Shown here: piece by piece, positions 24,660-37,045 of the stretch
Position numbering within the stretch: position 1 is the stretch's first letter
How the letters are laid out: every line of letters begins with the position of its first letter
Source of the DNA: Eumeta japonica
Lineage: Eukaryota; Arthropoda; Insecta; Lepidoptera; Psychidae
DNA length: 64,000 nt
NCBI GenBank assembly: GCA_005406025.1
Contig: BGZK01000705.1
Coordinates: 246,068 to 310,067, forward strand
Direction of reading: 5' to 3'
Position numbers and translations under genes: made by a program
The notes under the pieces: generated by a model
Databases searched by the model: none
Told to the model about the DNA's origin: nothing
What the model saw: only the letters and a program-made list of their open reading frames with translations

Positions 24660-26035
24660 TGGTCTTGTTTTAAGCTGTAATGTCTTTAAACTCAAAAAGC
24701 ATGAAAACACATTGTCGAGCTTAAATTTCTGAGTGTTATAAAAATACTAGTTATTTTTTAAATACTGTGAATAATTGTGCCAATTCCAACGAGGCTTAAG
24801 GCATTCGATACATTTTTTTTACCTCAAAAATATGATATCTTTTCATCAATTTGATCGATTTCAACGTAATTTGAGTTTTTCAGTGTAGCTTTTCAAGCCA
24901 AAAATAAATTTCATTTTTCACATCGATCGTTTAAAAAACCTAAAAATGATGCCAAATAATTTTGAAAACTCTCAAAACATTTCTTTCACAATGTTTGTCG
25001 CATAAGTAAACTAATATCCGTGAACTATCTAGCATTGAATGTAATTGTATTAGCAATAAAACTAATTACCTTTTGGAATCGATTGTTCAATAGTCTAAAA
25101 ATAGTTCGAGAATAATTTGACACTTAACAGCTAACTAAACTCATCAACCCTTAGGTCTAATGTTCCTTAGTTCAGTATTGAAGGAGATTGGGCATTATAA
25201 AAGTGATAATACTCGACTAGACCAGCCACGACAGTGGTCGATCGTGATTATATTGGCAAATTTTTAATATTTTGAGATCTTATTAAGTTACCTAATTAAG
25301 TGTTTTACAATTTTATTTACATTATATTAGTATAACTACAGCAAAAGTACTACGAAATAGATTTTTGAAAAGTGAAATAAGGATAACACATAAATTGTAT
25401 AATTGATGGATAGTCTAGGAAATAAGCTCCAAGGGGTATTTCTTGACTTTATAAACAATTTACAATTAAAAAAAATACTATAAAACTGAGTGGGCATGTG
25501 TCTCATAATAAATAGGACATTCTCCTTTATCCTTGTTAGCGAATTATGCTACATCTAGTTCAATGTTAGAAGTATCATAGTTAACATGCAAAACTACAGT
25601 TACTACATTGATCAGTAGAAAAAAGTTCTATACCAGTCAACGCACGGCCATTTAATATCCATGTTATCCATAGCCAATGTTGAAGTTAGATACTTCATGC
25701 ATTTCTACATTCAAAGTCATGCAATTATATAATTTGCGAATTTACCATTGAAGTATTCCTTAAATAATTGTTATAAATTATGCTATATGCCCTTTAACGC
25801 AGTTTTATTTCAAAGTAATGTTTATTGCATAAAGTTCACTTTGTTATAGATTATTGAGATCAAGGAATTCAATTTTGTGTCGATGCTGGTGGAGCCGCGA
25901 ATAAAAGCTAGTATGTAATAAAACAGTAGAACCGGGTGTATCTATACACTGAAGGTATGTATGAGAAATGTAGAAGTCATATAAGATAATTTTTTTTTGT
26001 ATATATGGCTGTATGTCGTAGCATTGTAGGCTTAT
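24660..26035. other. AT-rich non-coding stretch
   Basis: A TATAAAAG at 25196-25203 is followed by CAGTGG about 37 bases on, which is too far for a standard TATA/initiator pair. No gene was found. Confidence 0.35.
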
Positions 26036-26039
26036 AACA

Positions 26040-26340
26040 TTACAATACGAACGAACAACAATGTTCAAAAGAAAAAGAAAAAAAACCTACACACAATTTC
26101 TCGATGACGATGCGCTCGACTTCGAAAAACGGGGAGAAATTGGGAGTGGAATCGGGGTTCAAACCGAGTGTGGAACAGGAATTTAAAGTAAAAGTATGAC
26201 GAAGATCCAAATCAGAAACAGCGTCGGGACGAGAATTTAAAGGGAAAGGAATTGACAGCAAAATCGTTCAATACAAAAGATAAAGGAACACACGTACTAT
26301 GTGGATGCAGGCGAAACCGCGGGCGGAAAGATAGTATTTT
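26040..26340 (-). repeat. Dispersed repeat, minus orientation
   Basis: It ends with 'gcgaaaccgcgggcggaaag' at about 26310-26333, the reverse of the 'cttt-ccgcccgcggtttcgc' opening seen at 29868. Degenerate 'gatccaaatcagaaacagcg' phrases and 'caaaagataaaggaacac' precede it. The family is shared with 11300-11640, 31190-31505 and 40090-40440. Frames here are antisense artefacts. Confidence 0.6.
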
Positions 26341-26344
26341 TATA

Positions 26345-26450
26345 AAATAATTGTACACGCACACGTACACACACACGTACACGCACACGTACACGCACAC
26401 GTACACGCATACGCAACGTACACGCGCGCACACACACACATCCCCACACA
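26345..26450. repeat. (ACACGT/ACACGC)n microsatellite
   Basis: An imperfect short tandem array of cacgtacacgca type units ends in (CA)n. The Val/Arg- and Val/Cys-rich frames read from it on the minus strand are artefacts. Confidence 0.9.
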
Positions 26451-26474
26451 AATATATATATGCATTCAAACAAA

Positions 26475-26624
26475 AATAACGTATACATTTTTGTAGATCT
26501 GGGAAAAGCTTACGATATAATTAGAAGTAATGATCTATGGAAAATTCAATCTATCCTTGGAATGAATAGCAAAATAATAAGGGTACTGAAATTTCTATAC
26601 AAAGGTCCAGGTCATGCGCCATAA
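26475..26624 (+). pseudogene. LINE reverse-transcriptase scrap (motif A)
   Basis: Fifty codons ending in TAA read NNVYIFVDLGKAYDIIRSND, then LWKIQSILG and KIIRVLKFLYKG. The F-x-D-L-x-K-A-Y-D block is motif A of non-LTR reverse transcriptases, and the residues after it fit the family too. Nothing of the rest of the element is recognisable nearby, so it is an isolated remnant beside the microsatellite. Confidence 0.7.
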
Positions 26625-26829
26625 TATTGTGTCAAGTTTACTTTGATGATCCTGTTTTATAGTATGACTTTTATTTCACTGTCTACAATATGATCATATT
26701 CTTTAATTTAAAATTTAACTACTTTTGGTCTCATTACATATATAAATACTATGAATAATCAAAACTGTGATATGAGACTTCTTTTGTGACACTTGAGACA
26801 TAAAAGACATATAAAAAAAAAAGAAAAAC

Positions 26830-26950
26830 CCCGACTTCAGCTCGGCAGGTCCGGAAGCGAGTCCGCAGCTCCTCATTATGCGCCGGCACTCGGCTCTGCT
26901 CGGCGCCTCCTTAATGACGCTGCTGGCGACTTTCAACATTTTACCACTAG
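26830..26950 (-). other. GC-rich coding-like fragment
   Basis: On the minus strand about 45 codons (from MEISSGKMLKVASSVIKEAP to GPAELKSGF) use G/C-ending codons far more than the surroundings. The frame then runs into a poly-F stretch from poly-T. It could be a fragment of a transposon ORF or an exon. No splice sites support an exon, and the family is not recognised. Confidence 0.3.
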
Positions 26951-27204
26951 ATATTTCCACTTGTAATTTAATTTCTTCATGGTGTATTTTTGAATGGGCG
27001 CTTTCATAAAAATATATGCAAATTGCTTTATTTCGTAAACTATTACAGCAAATGTTAATATTTAGGAACGTTTAGAAATAAATGCATTTATTGCACTATG
27101 ACATTTTACTCGTTAGATCTGGGGCAAAACAAAGAAATTCAAATAATATTCATATTTAAATTTCTTTGCAGTGAACGTTTTCAATTTTTCTGTTTTATAA
27201 TTAT

Positions 27205-27415
27205 TACTAGCTGTCTCACCCGCTAAGCTGGGTAATTTTTATTATAAATAAAATGGCGAAGGATTTACGGAATTCGAAAAACGAGTAGCCTAAAACCATC
27301 TACAAATCATCCCGCATCGAATGGTCCCAGTCTAATGTCTATACGTTTAGTAGTTTTTACGTGATTGGCGAACAAATACAACCTATTTTCATTATATATG
27401 TATAGATTGTCAAGT
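27205..27415 (+). repeat. Dispersed 'ctagctgt'-class repeat
   Basis: It opens 'actagctgtctcacccgcta', the start of a very common lepidopteran repeat class. It ends near 'attatatatgtatagatt'. In between it has a 'aatcatcccgcatcgaatgg' type interior. Non-coding. Confidence 0.5.
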
Positions 27416-28435
27416 ACACAGCGTTATGTGTCAAAACTTTCAAATCGAAGTTGAAAGACCATTAGACGAAAACGACACCACGCGTGATCACATAAAATCA
27501 TATTCGCAGAATAATGTTAGCTGTAAAAAGGCGTAAATAGCTAAGGTTTAAGTCAGCGACTATTTCGAGGACATACCATTTACTTTTATTATTTATCGGC
27601 ATTTGAAATTTAGACATTATGACTCACGTATTAGATTTTTATCGTTTAATGCATTTGATTGCATCTATACAGTGTGTATATATTAATTTAAATGCACTTT
27701 GAAAGCATTAACATTTTTCCAAAGACCTTGGTAATTTTATAGCCCTCTCGGAGCCATGGTCACACAGAACGTATGTTGAACATTACGATGCCACACACGC
27801 TTGATGGTGCTTTATGGCAATCGAACCAAGGTATATATTCCGTTATTGATGCGTCGTGTTGTGGGTGTTAAAAGTTATTGAATTTTTAAATTATATACAT
27901 GTATTACATACGGTTGTCCTAATACGCGGCGCGTGAGAAGAATTTGACAAATTCTTAGACGAGAGTGTCCATCGGTACTAACACAAGCTCATCTTTAAGT
28001 TCATAGTGTCTAAAGCGCAATATAATGTAAACTAAGGCTATCACAGAAGCAAAAGGACACCTTTCGGTATGTTTTAACAAATAGTGGCCAAAAACTTAAA
28101 AAATAATAAAAAAATATTGTCTTGGTAAGTACGGATGATTAATCTGTTAAATTTCATTAATTTGCCGGACATGTTAATTTCTGAAAACGCGAAAAGATGA
28201 ACATATTTGCAAACGAAGAGAGTACATCGTTTTAATTTTATTGCTATCTAAGACAATTATGTGTAGAACAATAAACTGAGGTTCTTTTAATTTTTCGTGG
28301 CAGACGGAAAATATCTAAACTCAGTGTAGTCAGAATAAGCGGACGCGATCTCAGGTGATGTTTTTTAACAAGAAATACTCCATGCTACCAGTCGTCATGT
28401 GGATTGAGACTAAATTTTATTTTATATACACGTAT
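27416..28435. other. AT-rich non-coding stretch
   Basis: No supportable feature. Confidence 0.35.
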
Positions 28436-28439
28436 AGCA

Positions 28440-28715
28440 TAATCGGTAGGCAAACGAGCAGGCGAGAGTACATCAGAGAGTAGATGGTCACCGCCGCTCA
28501 TGGAGACTCAACGCAACTGCCGGCGAGCCAACGCAACTCAACTCAACGATGCCGGCCTCTCGGAAAAGAACAGGATAGGATAACTAATGGAGGAGGATTG
28601 GTTTGATGGGTGAGAGAGGGATGTGGGCTATCGTAACTCTCACTTACTGGACGAAATGCAATAGCGGAAGCTGCTCTTTCCTGTCCGTATTCTGTGAGAA
28701 TTCGGCATTTTATTA
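28440..28715 (+). repeat. SINE-like dispersed repeat
   Basis: It starts 'cggtaggcaaacgagcaggc', then 'agatggtcaccgccgctcat' and 'gatgccggcctctcgg', and finishes with 'cgtaactctcacttactgga'. The same blocks occur in reverse at 39690-39930. There is a local duplication of 'gccaacgcaactcaa' in the middle. No reading frame is present. Confidence 0.6.
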
Positions 28716-29865
28716 GTATTTTACTTCAATATTGACATCAGTTTCAATAAATATCTCGATTGGCAGTATAATATGGACAAAAAAACAATATTTCATACAG
28801 ATATACATATATCTGTAAAGGGCTTATGAATTCATCTATTTATTTCGTAAGAAGCTTTTTTATAGACCAACACCAACGTAGGAAATATGTTCTGCTACGG
28901 TCAGATATATTCACTTGTCATTACGCATCTTATTAATACATGAAACCGAACGTAAATAAACTTTATGTTGCTGAATTGTCGTTTCGGTATAATCGGATAA
29001 AGATCAGTGCTTGATAATTTAACATAAAGTCTGACTAAGCCCTGCAATAATGCTCTGTGACAATCTCATGCAAGACATTATGATTTATATGAAATCCTTT
29101 GTCATAGATAATGACAGCAGACTGATGAATATCACAGCAATCTAAAATTCTTTAATTTATTATTATTTAAAATTTTCTTTACATAAAGAAAGAAATGCGG
29201 TGCAATATACTTAGATAATTTTTAACTCGAGAAAATAAGGGATAAACACCGTAAAGCGCTTGCGTGTTAAAAGGTGTTATATATTAAAGCTAGGCTGTAT
29301 GTGCAATTTTCAAGAAAAAAAATTCGTTTAATCGAGTCTAAATTAACGCAAACATACTTCCCGCGAAAAACTCCACATCATGTGTGAAATATTGATCAGA
29401 GGTTAAATTATTAGATCCTTTGGAAATCCCGATAAAAGTGCTTATTGTTCTTAAAAGTAGAACGCTTCTCCTTTGTGGCACAAAACAATATCATTGCAAC
29501 TAGACTGAGATGGGCTTGAATTCCATACATTCACAACCACCCTTTTTATTGCCCGGCCTTCTTAATTAATTCATCGGTTGAATATTTTTATTATTTTCTT
29601 CAGTTGCCTTCTATAAAAATAAACATTATTTTACCACAATTTAAACAGCGTCCCAGAAGACTTACTTTGAAGTTTGACAGAATTTCAAGTAGCTACAAAC
29701 CTACTTAAACGTTGTCAGGATAAAATATGAATAACCCCACTCAGGCGAATTGAAATTGTATTAAATCTAAAATATAATTATTATATTGTACAAGAAAATG
29801 TCAAAGACACGGGCCTACTTCTGGATTTAAATTATTATTAAGTATCTTTTTCATCAGTATAATAA
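28716..29865. other. AT-rich non-coding stretch
   Basis: No supportable feature. Confidence 0.35.
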
Positions 29866-29867
29866 AT

Positions 29868-30370
29868 AACTAGCTTTCCGCCCGCGGTTTCGCCTGTGTC
29901 GACATGGAAATAAAATTTAATTTAAAGGGTGAAATTGAATTTTTTGTATTTTTTTATTAAATGTTAAAGGTATATTGATTGATTTTGCTGTCAATCTCAA
30001 TATCGTTCTCGCCTTCAACTCTGGTCTCTATTCTCGTTTCACTTCCTGTTACGTTTACAATTTCTTTTTTGCTATCTATCACCTTTCCGATTTTCACAAA
30101 ACCGGAGAAAATTTAAGTACCAATATAAAATATAAACTATGTTACTTGGGGATTATGCGTTTTCTATAAGTGAAATAATTTTTATAATCGTTGCAATAAC
30201 TAGGTTCAATAGAATAAATTAGCGGACAAAGTCGAAAACAGTCTCTAGTATTTATTTTATTAATAGCTTTAGTAACTGCTAGTATCTTTGTTGATAGCGT
30301 AAATATGATTCTAGTGTATAATATACATTACTATAAATATTCATTAGTTTACAGAAACTTTAGCGTCTGT
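29868..30370 (+). repeat. Dispersed 'ctagctttccgcccgcgg' repeat, plus orientation
   Basis: It opens 'aactagctttccgcccgcgg', then 'tttcgcctgtgtcgacatgg'. Degenerate pyrimidine-rich phrases follow (tcaatatcgttctcgccttc), then the 'gggattatgcgttttctata' block also seen near 5500. This is the best-preserved opening of the family in the window. Confidence 0.65.
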
Positions 30371-31185
30371 AATATTAGTCGGAAAAGGGATATGTTCTGT
30401 AACGATTTGTAAGCGTTGCCGAGTTATTAACTCGTAAGAATGTAAAGTCGAAACTTCTCCCGACTAATCGAATAAGCAATCTCCTTGATGACGTTAAAAA
30501 ATTGAGAACATTAAAACACGACGGTGGCCCAAAACTTCGTTACTGAGCTCGTGTTTCTTTAGAACAATTGAAACTTCACCCCCCTACAAAAATTTGTTTC
30601 TCTTTTGTTTCCCACCATATTGCTCACTGAAACGACAAGCCCAAAGTAATAAATCTGCTCTGATTGATTGATTGATTTTGTAACTGTTCAAATTAAATAA
30701 ATTTTACTTCAAAGCGTGTTCGCTTCGACGAAAAGGTCGTTGTCATGCTGGTTTATTAAATTTTGTACGGTTTTTTTTTTTCTATTAATCTTCCGTTTTA
30801 AAGTTTTATTTATTAAATGTATAACAAAAATTATCATCATTTCATTATAATGATTTTTTTTTATTTCCAAAGTATTTTCAATTTTTGGAGGAATTTTTCT
30901 CGAATTGGTTAATGAATATATAACAAAACGCAAACTTTTGTTAAGTATCTTTAATTATAGGGTATAGTATTCATACGCATCTGTATGGTATTACATTTTT
31001 ATTGTTGACTTCATTAAACGAGTTATAGTAAAAAAATTGAAAGTTTCCATTTCGAGATAAGTTAAAAGAGCTTTTATCTGAGGGATTTTCGTATACATTC
31101 ATGAAAATAACCGACGATTCGAATGATGGATACACCTAATTCTTTTTTTGTTTTGTTCGTTATGGACCTGGAAAAATGTACGAAA
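30371..31185. other. AT-rich non-coding stretch
   Basis: No supportable feature. Confidence 0.35.
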
Positions 31186-31189
31186 AAAA

Positions 31190-31505
31190 ATTTGGGACAA
31201 TTACAAAGGATTGATTGATTGTTACGGCTTCGTTCAAATCAGAGCTTTAACTGAATTGAGAAAGGGACGAGGAGCAAAATTGAGAACGGGACCGGAATGA
31301 AAGGCGACTCGGGTCGAAAACGAGTGTGGGGACGGTATCAGGATCAGAAGTGTGACAGGAGTTGGAATCGAAAGCGAGATTGAGATCGATCGATACAAAA
31401 GATAAAGGAACTCGTTGTATGTCCATGTCGGCGGAGAAACAGGCATTAACTATACGGGTAAGCCAGCCACGAGAAAAAGCAGAGCAACTTTGGCCAGGCC
31501 AGCTA
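31190..31505 (-). repeat. Dispersed repeat, minus orientation
   Basis: It contains 'tacaaaagataaaggaactc', 'gtatgtccatgtcggcggag' and degenerate 'gggacgaggagcaaaattga' phrases, in the same order as the copies at 26040-26340 and 40090-40440. All frames here are short and overlapping, as expected for a repeat. Confidence 0.55.
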
Positions 31506-32400
31506 GTATGCATTTTAAAAATATATCATGTCATTAACGTATTTGAAGTATTTTTAAGATCAAATTTGCAATCCTCTTAGAAATGAAACTATGTTTCACA
31601 CGGTAATTCACGAAAACATTATACATTTTTTTCATTTATTTAAATATTTTTATTATATATAGAAGAAGGAGATTTACAGATAAGCACAATGTAATGTCAG
31701 AGTTTTGAATTATTGAGATTGTAGTAACGAATAAGGCCATAAATTGATGGATCCGCAAAAAATGTTAGATAGTTCGCGGGAATTGGTATAGTGTGACGGT
31801 AGTGGTATTTTTTTGCAGTGGTTTTTAGCACTGTGCGCATCATTTCCGCTGCCTAGCGTGTATATAATCGAAAGGTTTAAAATCATCGAATGGATTTTAA
31901 TAAATCGGGCTTAATGAAGGTGGAGCTTAATGGACAAATCGACATGAATGCAGAAGTCATTAGGGGTTGCTAACTGCCTCAAATGTCGAAATTGTATATC
32001 CTATCCTATATATTGTATATCGAAATTGTATAGAAATGTCTTGACATTAGGAAAAACGAACGATATTATTTTCTTTATAATAAAAGGGGTGAGAATGTAA
32101 TCGTTCAGGTCGTTTACGATGATAGGCACCCCTGAAAAGGCTTTATACATGCATTAATAATTCTGTATTTGAACGTGTCTTAAACTTCGTGAAATCTTAA
32201 ATTTCATCTTTATAGTATTATTGTTTATTTAATATCAATAATTACAGAATAAAAAGTGAACTCTATGAACTTTTGAATTTGTCATCAGCTCTAGATACAA
32301 TTTAGGGCACTCAACGAAGATGGCCTCTGCTTTCTGTCGCTTCCGGGAGCTAGTTCTTCTTTAACACCGCACACGTGGGGTACTCTCAATGTTTTGCGTA
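31506..32400. other. Non-coding stretch with local direct repeats
   Basis: The phrase tcgaaattgtata is duplicated near 31987 and 32021. At 32310-32390 a GC-richer patch may be transposon debris. No gene was found. Confidence 0.35.
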
Positions 32401-32438
32401 ACTCATAAATAAACCAATGTACATGTACAGTAAAATAT

Positions 32439-33945
32439 TTACTGCTTTTTAAAGTATTTCCCACTACATTTTACACCCTTTTTCATTCGTTCGAACTTCG
32501 TTCGAAAACATGAGGACCATTGAACTGAGGGCGTGTTTTGCACGTGCTGGTTGAAAGCTATCACGGCCACTTCTGGCCTCGTAAATGTCAAACCTCTCAT
32601 CAAATTTTTGATTTTTAGGAAAATAAAGAAATCGCATGATTCTAGGTCTAAACTAAATGCGGGATCGGTCACGAGCTTTACCTTTTCAGAACTTAAAATT
32701 GACATCGTTTTATTCGCGGAGTGCGGCGAAGTATTGTCATGGTGCAATAATCTTAGTCGTTTTTCCCTAACTTTTCCCAAGACACTGGGCAAACAAAAGG
32801 TAGTGTACCACTCAGAATTAACTGGTTTTTGTTTTTCAAGTGAGATCGTGCAGATATGACCCGTCTTGAAGAAGAAACAATGTGAGTCATCACGGGACGC
32901 CTGGCAGATGTGAAACATCGAGTTTGTACACGTAATATGCATTAAAGACAAGATTACGACAGAAATCAAATATAGCATAATGAAAAAATTAAATATGACG
33001 AGTTTTTTACAGAAAATGATGACTATTTATTGAATAAACATTTATTTTCATTAAATACAAAAACTCAATATACATTTCAAGTTGCCACAACTTAATTCAT
33101 TTCATCTGTGACTTCAGTAATAGTTATACTCGATGATTACTATGATAATTGCTTGTCACAGTAATAATTAATAATTGATTATTAATAAGCAATTATTAAT
33201 CAAAAATACAATCGTATTAATCAGAATGTAGTAATGTGTACGGTGTGGCGACGGGTCGCCACGCTATATAATAGATATATACAGTCCACACGTAGTAGTA
33301 TGTACGATGCGGTGACGCGACGCCTCAATTTTGTTGGTTTGCTGTTGCCTTCGAACACCCATAGAAGACTGTTCTTTTCTTTCTGGCATACAAAAATATA
33401 TCCATGTACCATCTCCTGTCACAATGTCATACACGGCATTTGAACGTGCGTTATCATTCTTAACAACATTTTTTTTAAACCAATCTACTCGGGTCCGTTT
33501 ATGTTCGGGAGTGAGTTCATGAGGTATGCAACGTCAACAAAGTTTTCTAATTTTTAAGTATTGATGTATTTTTTTTTTTTGAATTTGGCTCATACCAATC
33601 CCTAAATGTCCTCAGATCACCTCGTAGGTGATACGCTGATTTTTATCAATTAATTGTCTGATAGTAGTCACATTTTCCTCAGTGATCGCAGTTGAGGGCC
33701 GCCTTTAACGAATTTCATCATGGAGAGAAACACGGTCACAATCAAATTCTGCATACCGTCGCCTTACAGTTCTTTGATAAGGTGCTTCCCTCTCAAAAGC
33801 ATTTTGAAGACGAGCAGTGCAGTCTTATGACGACAGGGACGACAGGGACGACTTTTAAAATCATAAAAAAATCATGGCCCTAAAATTTTTTCGCGTTAAT
33901 TCCATTTTTGTTACGGACGACGAACTTTAAACTCGTGTTAAGAAC
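32439..33945 (-). pseudogene. Broken DD34D mariner transposase
   Basis: This is the longest transposase remnant in the window. The C-terminal frame (32439-32978) is continuous from the KTGH block through HHDN and SCDFFIF to the stop. The N-terminal half lies in other frames and includes in-frame stops and a small duplication ('gacgacagggacgacaggga' near 33830). The two halves are separated by the nested insertion. No active protein can be made. Confidence 0.8.
32912..33320. mobile_element. Insertion within the mariner, flanked by a repeated target
   Basis: Left junction 'catcacgggacgcctgg' and right junction 'ggtgacgcgacgcctca' look like two copies of one mariner site, as a target-site duplication would leave. 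The insert holds an inverted pair (ataattgctt...aagcaattat, about 33150-33196). It also holds a roughly 69-base direct repeat: agtaatgtgtacggtgtgg at 33227 and agtagtatgtacgatgcgg at 33296. A gtggcgac-gg-gtcgccac palindrome sits inside the first copy. No frame is present. Confidence 0.5.
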
Positions 33946-34135
33946 AACTGACACGAGACTTTCCGAAAAAAAATATTTTAACCAATGAATGTGTCTGTTA
34001 TGTTTAAAAAAATATAACATTTGAAAATCGAACATTTATGAACGGCCAGGAGTGCAGAACTTTCAGTATGCTTTATGCACAGCATAAATAATCAACGAGG
34101 TAACAGTTGTTCGATACGAGAAAAAGCAACAAGTT

Positions 34136-34835
34136 CCATTTTCAATCACTATTTACAAAAAAATAATAATGATTAAATAATTAAATTTAACATAAATGAA
34201 CAATAATACTAATTGTGTATAATTTGGTATTTGTAAAATAATGTATTTATGTAATAGTCCTTTGTTTTTTCTTTGAATTAATTCATTTTCATAATTTATT
34301 TATGTAATTAATTTGCATTCCTGTATTTGGCATTTTGTATTATATTTAGCATACTGATATTTTTCGATCATATTCTATTAATAAATACATCTTCACACAG
34401 AAAAAGAAACTCGATTCTTTTTTTCTTTACCGCTATTATTATACTGACCGATATTATTATACCGCTAATATTATAATGAGAGTCTTGATACTTCGGTCGC
34501 TGTTTATTTTCGGCGGCGGCATAGGAACACAGCGACAACGACATTCTTAGCGAGCTCGTCCGCACACTAATTTCTCGTTGTTTTATCGTGGATTAGTATG
34601 CGTTCAAAATACGTGCATTTCCCCTGCACTCTGAATCTTTGAAACGTCACTCCCGAGTGAGCCAGAGAGTAATGTGATATAGAGACGACCATATTTGTAG
34701 GGACGTCTTTAAGCGCTAATGACATTTATCAGCATGCCCTTATCCCCTTCGCATCGCTTTATGTAGCACTAATATCTCCGCTTAGAAGGCAGTGCAGAAG
34801 CATCGGCCGAGTATACGATGTCCGCACTGTCTCGC
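34136..34835. other. Non-coding stretch with a GC-richer patch
   Basis: At 34490-34570 and 34600-34840 the DNA is less AT-rich and includes GATA-like words (tttatcagc, cttatccc). A regulatory role is possible but unsupported. The 65-codon minus frame at 34368-34565 has no domain. Confidence 0.3.
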
Positions 34836-34839
34836 CATC

Positions 34840-34985
34840 GAAACATCGAGACCAGGACCGTGATCGTGATCAGAATTGATAGCGAGATCGGCTCGTACAA
34901 AAGATGAAGGACAAAAATAAGCAAAAATAGCTGAACTTTAATTTACGTTCAGCGAAGCGAGCGGATAACGGCTATATAATGAATA
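34840..34985 (-). repeat. Dispersed repeat fragment, minus orientation
   Basis: It contains 'gatagcgagatcggctcgta', 'caaaagatgaagg' and 'aatttacgttcagcgaagcg', the standard 3'-to-5' block order of the family listed at 11300-11640. It is short and non-coding. Confidence 0.55.
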
Positions 34986-35487
34986 TAATTGTTAATTATT
35001 CTATAACATTATAGCTCTTACTTCATACGTTTCATTTGGTGAAAAATGAAGAAAGGTCGTATCACATCTGTGTCGGCAATAAAGAGACCTTATTGTATTA
35101 GGTTATTTAAAAATCACAGTATTAATAATAATAATGGATTTTAATCGGTGAACGAAGTGACATAGAAACTTATGCCTCGAAAAAAGACCCCAAGAACTTA
35201 ATGAGTGTGAAGTTCTCAACAAGTGCAACAACGAGCCATAGAGAACGCTATTGATAAACATTTTCTCTTAAAGAACTCATACCTTAAAAGGGAGCAGCAA
35301 CCGAAGCATTAATCTATTAGTAGGTTTTATTCGATTTTGGTGGGTGGAATTCCGTAAAGTTATAATGAAGTTATACCACCAAATAAACGATTTAAATAAC
35401 AAACAATATAACGAGAAGCCATAACGAGAGCAACCTTAATGTTTTTTCCAGTAGCTAATTATATAATATGGACGTGATTTATTTACC

Positions 35488-36125
35488 CACTAGCTTTTGC
35501 CCAAGGCTCCGCCCGCGTGGACATATGACGAATTCTTTCACCTTTCATATCGATCGATAACTTTATTAACCATCATCCCGATCTCGGTTCCATTCTGGAT
35601 TCCATACAAGAAGAATTCATTTTTTACAACAAAAACACAATACAGCTAATATTTTTATTATGAACCTAACTCACGTACACTTTTAACCCTGTTCTCCATT
35701 TCCGATTTAAAACTGATGTTGAACTGCAATTTCTTTTGAATATTGTTGTTACTGATAACCTATCGGCATAAGTAAAAAATTTATTGTACGATCACGCAAG
35801 TGAATCCGCGAACAAAAGTTAGTATCTTTAAGAATTATAGCTTATAATATGTTCTGATTATGAAACCATATTACTGTAAACTTTCAGATAAATCTGTTCA
35901 GCCGTTAAAGCGTGATTGAGTAACAAAGATCCAACCATGCAAACTTTTATATTTATTAAATTATAGCCTATATGCTGTTCTGATATATAAGCTATATTAC
36001 TATAAAATTGTAGCAAAATCTGTTCAACCGTTAAATCATGATTGAGTTACAAACATTTAAAATACAAACTTTCATATTTATAATATTATCATTATAATGT
36101 GAAGGTTTGTATATATTAGCAGGAT
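35488..36125 (+). repeat. Dispersed repeat with two tandem tails
   Basis: It opens 'cactagcttttgcccaaggc', then 'tccgcccgcgtggacatatg', and ends twice in the tail 'ctgttcagccgttaaagcgt' (about 35890) and 'ctgttcaaccgttaaatcat' (about 36010). Each tail is followed by 'caaactttcatatttataat'-like sequence. This is typical of RTE-type LINE or SINE 3' ends in Lepidoptera, an inference from motif memory. The second tail suggests one copy inserted in or slipped onto another. Confidence 0.6.
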
Positions 36126-36127
36126 AA

Positions 36128-36130
36128 ATG

Positions 36131-36184
<54 letters not shown>
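36128..36184. repeat. (TA)n microsatellite
   Basis: A run of TA dinucleotides directly follows the repeat tail at 36125. The YIYIYI frame read across it is an artefact. Confidence 0.95.
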
Positions 36185-36185
<1 letters not shown>

Positions 36186-36189
36186 ACAT

Positions 36190-37040
36190 AATTATATATG
36201 TGGTTATTATGTGTATCCATAGGAAGAAGATAGTCGTGCGTTTTAGAATTGCGTTATTTTTATTTGCACAAAACAACAAAGTTGCATACCGATATTCTCA
36301 GAGTACGGTCTCGTTACCATTCAAGAAGAGAAAAAAGGAAAGAATGTTGAAAATAAGATAATTTGCATTCGCCGCAAACGGAATTCACTTTACGATTAAT
36401 AATACTCTTCCAACAATGAGCTTTATATTTCGCAATAAAAGACAACTTTATGACGCGAAACACATTATTTTTATGGTTATCGTTATTGTTCTCGTGCTGG
36501 TCGCAAAATCAGTCGACGTCCCGAATTTTATTCCTGAAAGCCGATAACAAGACTTTCGTTTTGTTTTTTTTTTCATACGATACATGTATATACATCAGTT
36601 TTATTTTCGATAAGCAATTATGTATCCCACTTATACGACTAAAGCTTTTTATTTCCCTGTAAAAGAGTTTTATCGTAGCAAAGCATATCGCTATTTATTC
36701 CATACAATATTTTAATAATTTTGAGTACTTACAATAATGCTTACATGCGTCTTAAAAATTTTGTCAACATTATTGTCTTTTCGAGCAATCGTCGGATACA
36801 GCCGGAGACGCTGTGTAAGTCTAGATCTGAGGGCATATCATATCTGAGGGCAAATAAATTCCTTTATCTACCCTCAGATATGATTTTTAAACCAGCTTAT
36901 TCTAACAACCAAACTTTCGGAAATCCGTAGACGTACGCCGGAAAGACAATGTGTACTTCACCGTAAATTTGTCATGTGTGTAAAATAAATAAAATTAAAT
37001 ACTCCATCAACAAAATAAGGGAGTTGTATCAAATTCTATC
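36190..37040. other. AT-rich non-coding stretch with a small hairpin
   Basis: Arms 36838-36850 and 36871-36883 (tcatatctgaggg and its inverse) form a perfect 13-base stem with a 20-base loop. No gene was found. Confidence 0.45.
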
Positions 37041-37045
37041 GTGTG

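Larger units (their letters stand above)
32410..34135 (-). mobile_element. Third mariner, different family, with nested insertion
   Basis: The minus strand reads as a mariner from about 33945 to 32439. The start region (MELTRKNFRAM, about 33926) is followed by an RPSTAITEENVTTIRQLIDK block near 33690, and by PEHKRTRVDWFKKN and YDIVTGDGTWIY near 33440, which carries the first catalytic aspartate. LLHHDN follows near 32745. The sequence then runs through CDFFIF to a terminal CSGKYFKKQ. Thirty-four residues separate the last two catalytic aspartates, so it is a DD34D mariner, but from a different family to the elements at 2216 and 20734. A piece of about 0.4 kb interrupts it at about 32912-33320, and frames are broken elsewhere. 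Outer ends are approximate because terminal repeats were not clear. Confidence 0.8.

Noticed and set aside
25196..25235. TATAAAAG followed by CAGTGG
   Set aside because: Spacing of about 37 bases is too long for a standard core promoter, and no gene follows.
26212..26488. Two overlapping minus frames rich in V, R and C
   Set aside because: They are translations of the acacgt/acacgc microsatellite.
27812..27830. tcgaacc/ggttcga words resembling a tRNA B box (also near 54662 and 59340)
   Set aside because: No A box or foldable cloverleaf at the right distance at any of the three.
32533..32859. 108-codon plus frame
   Set aside because: Antisense to the mariner transposase remnant.
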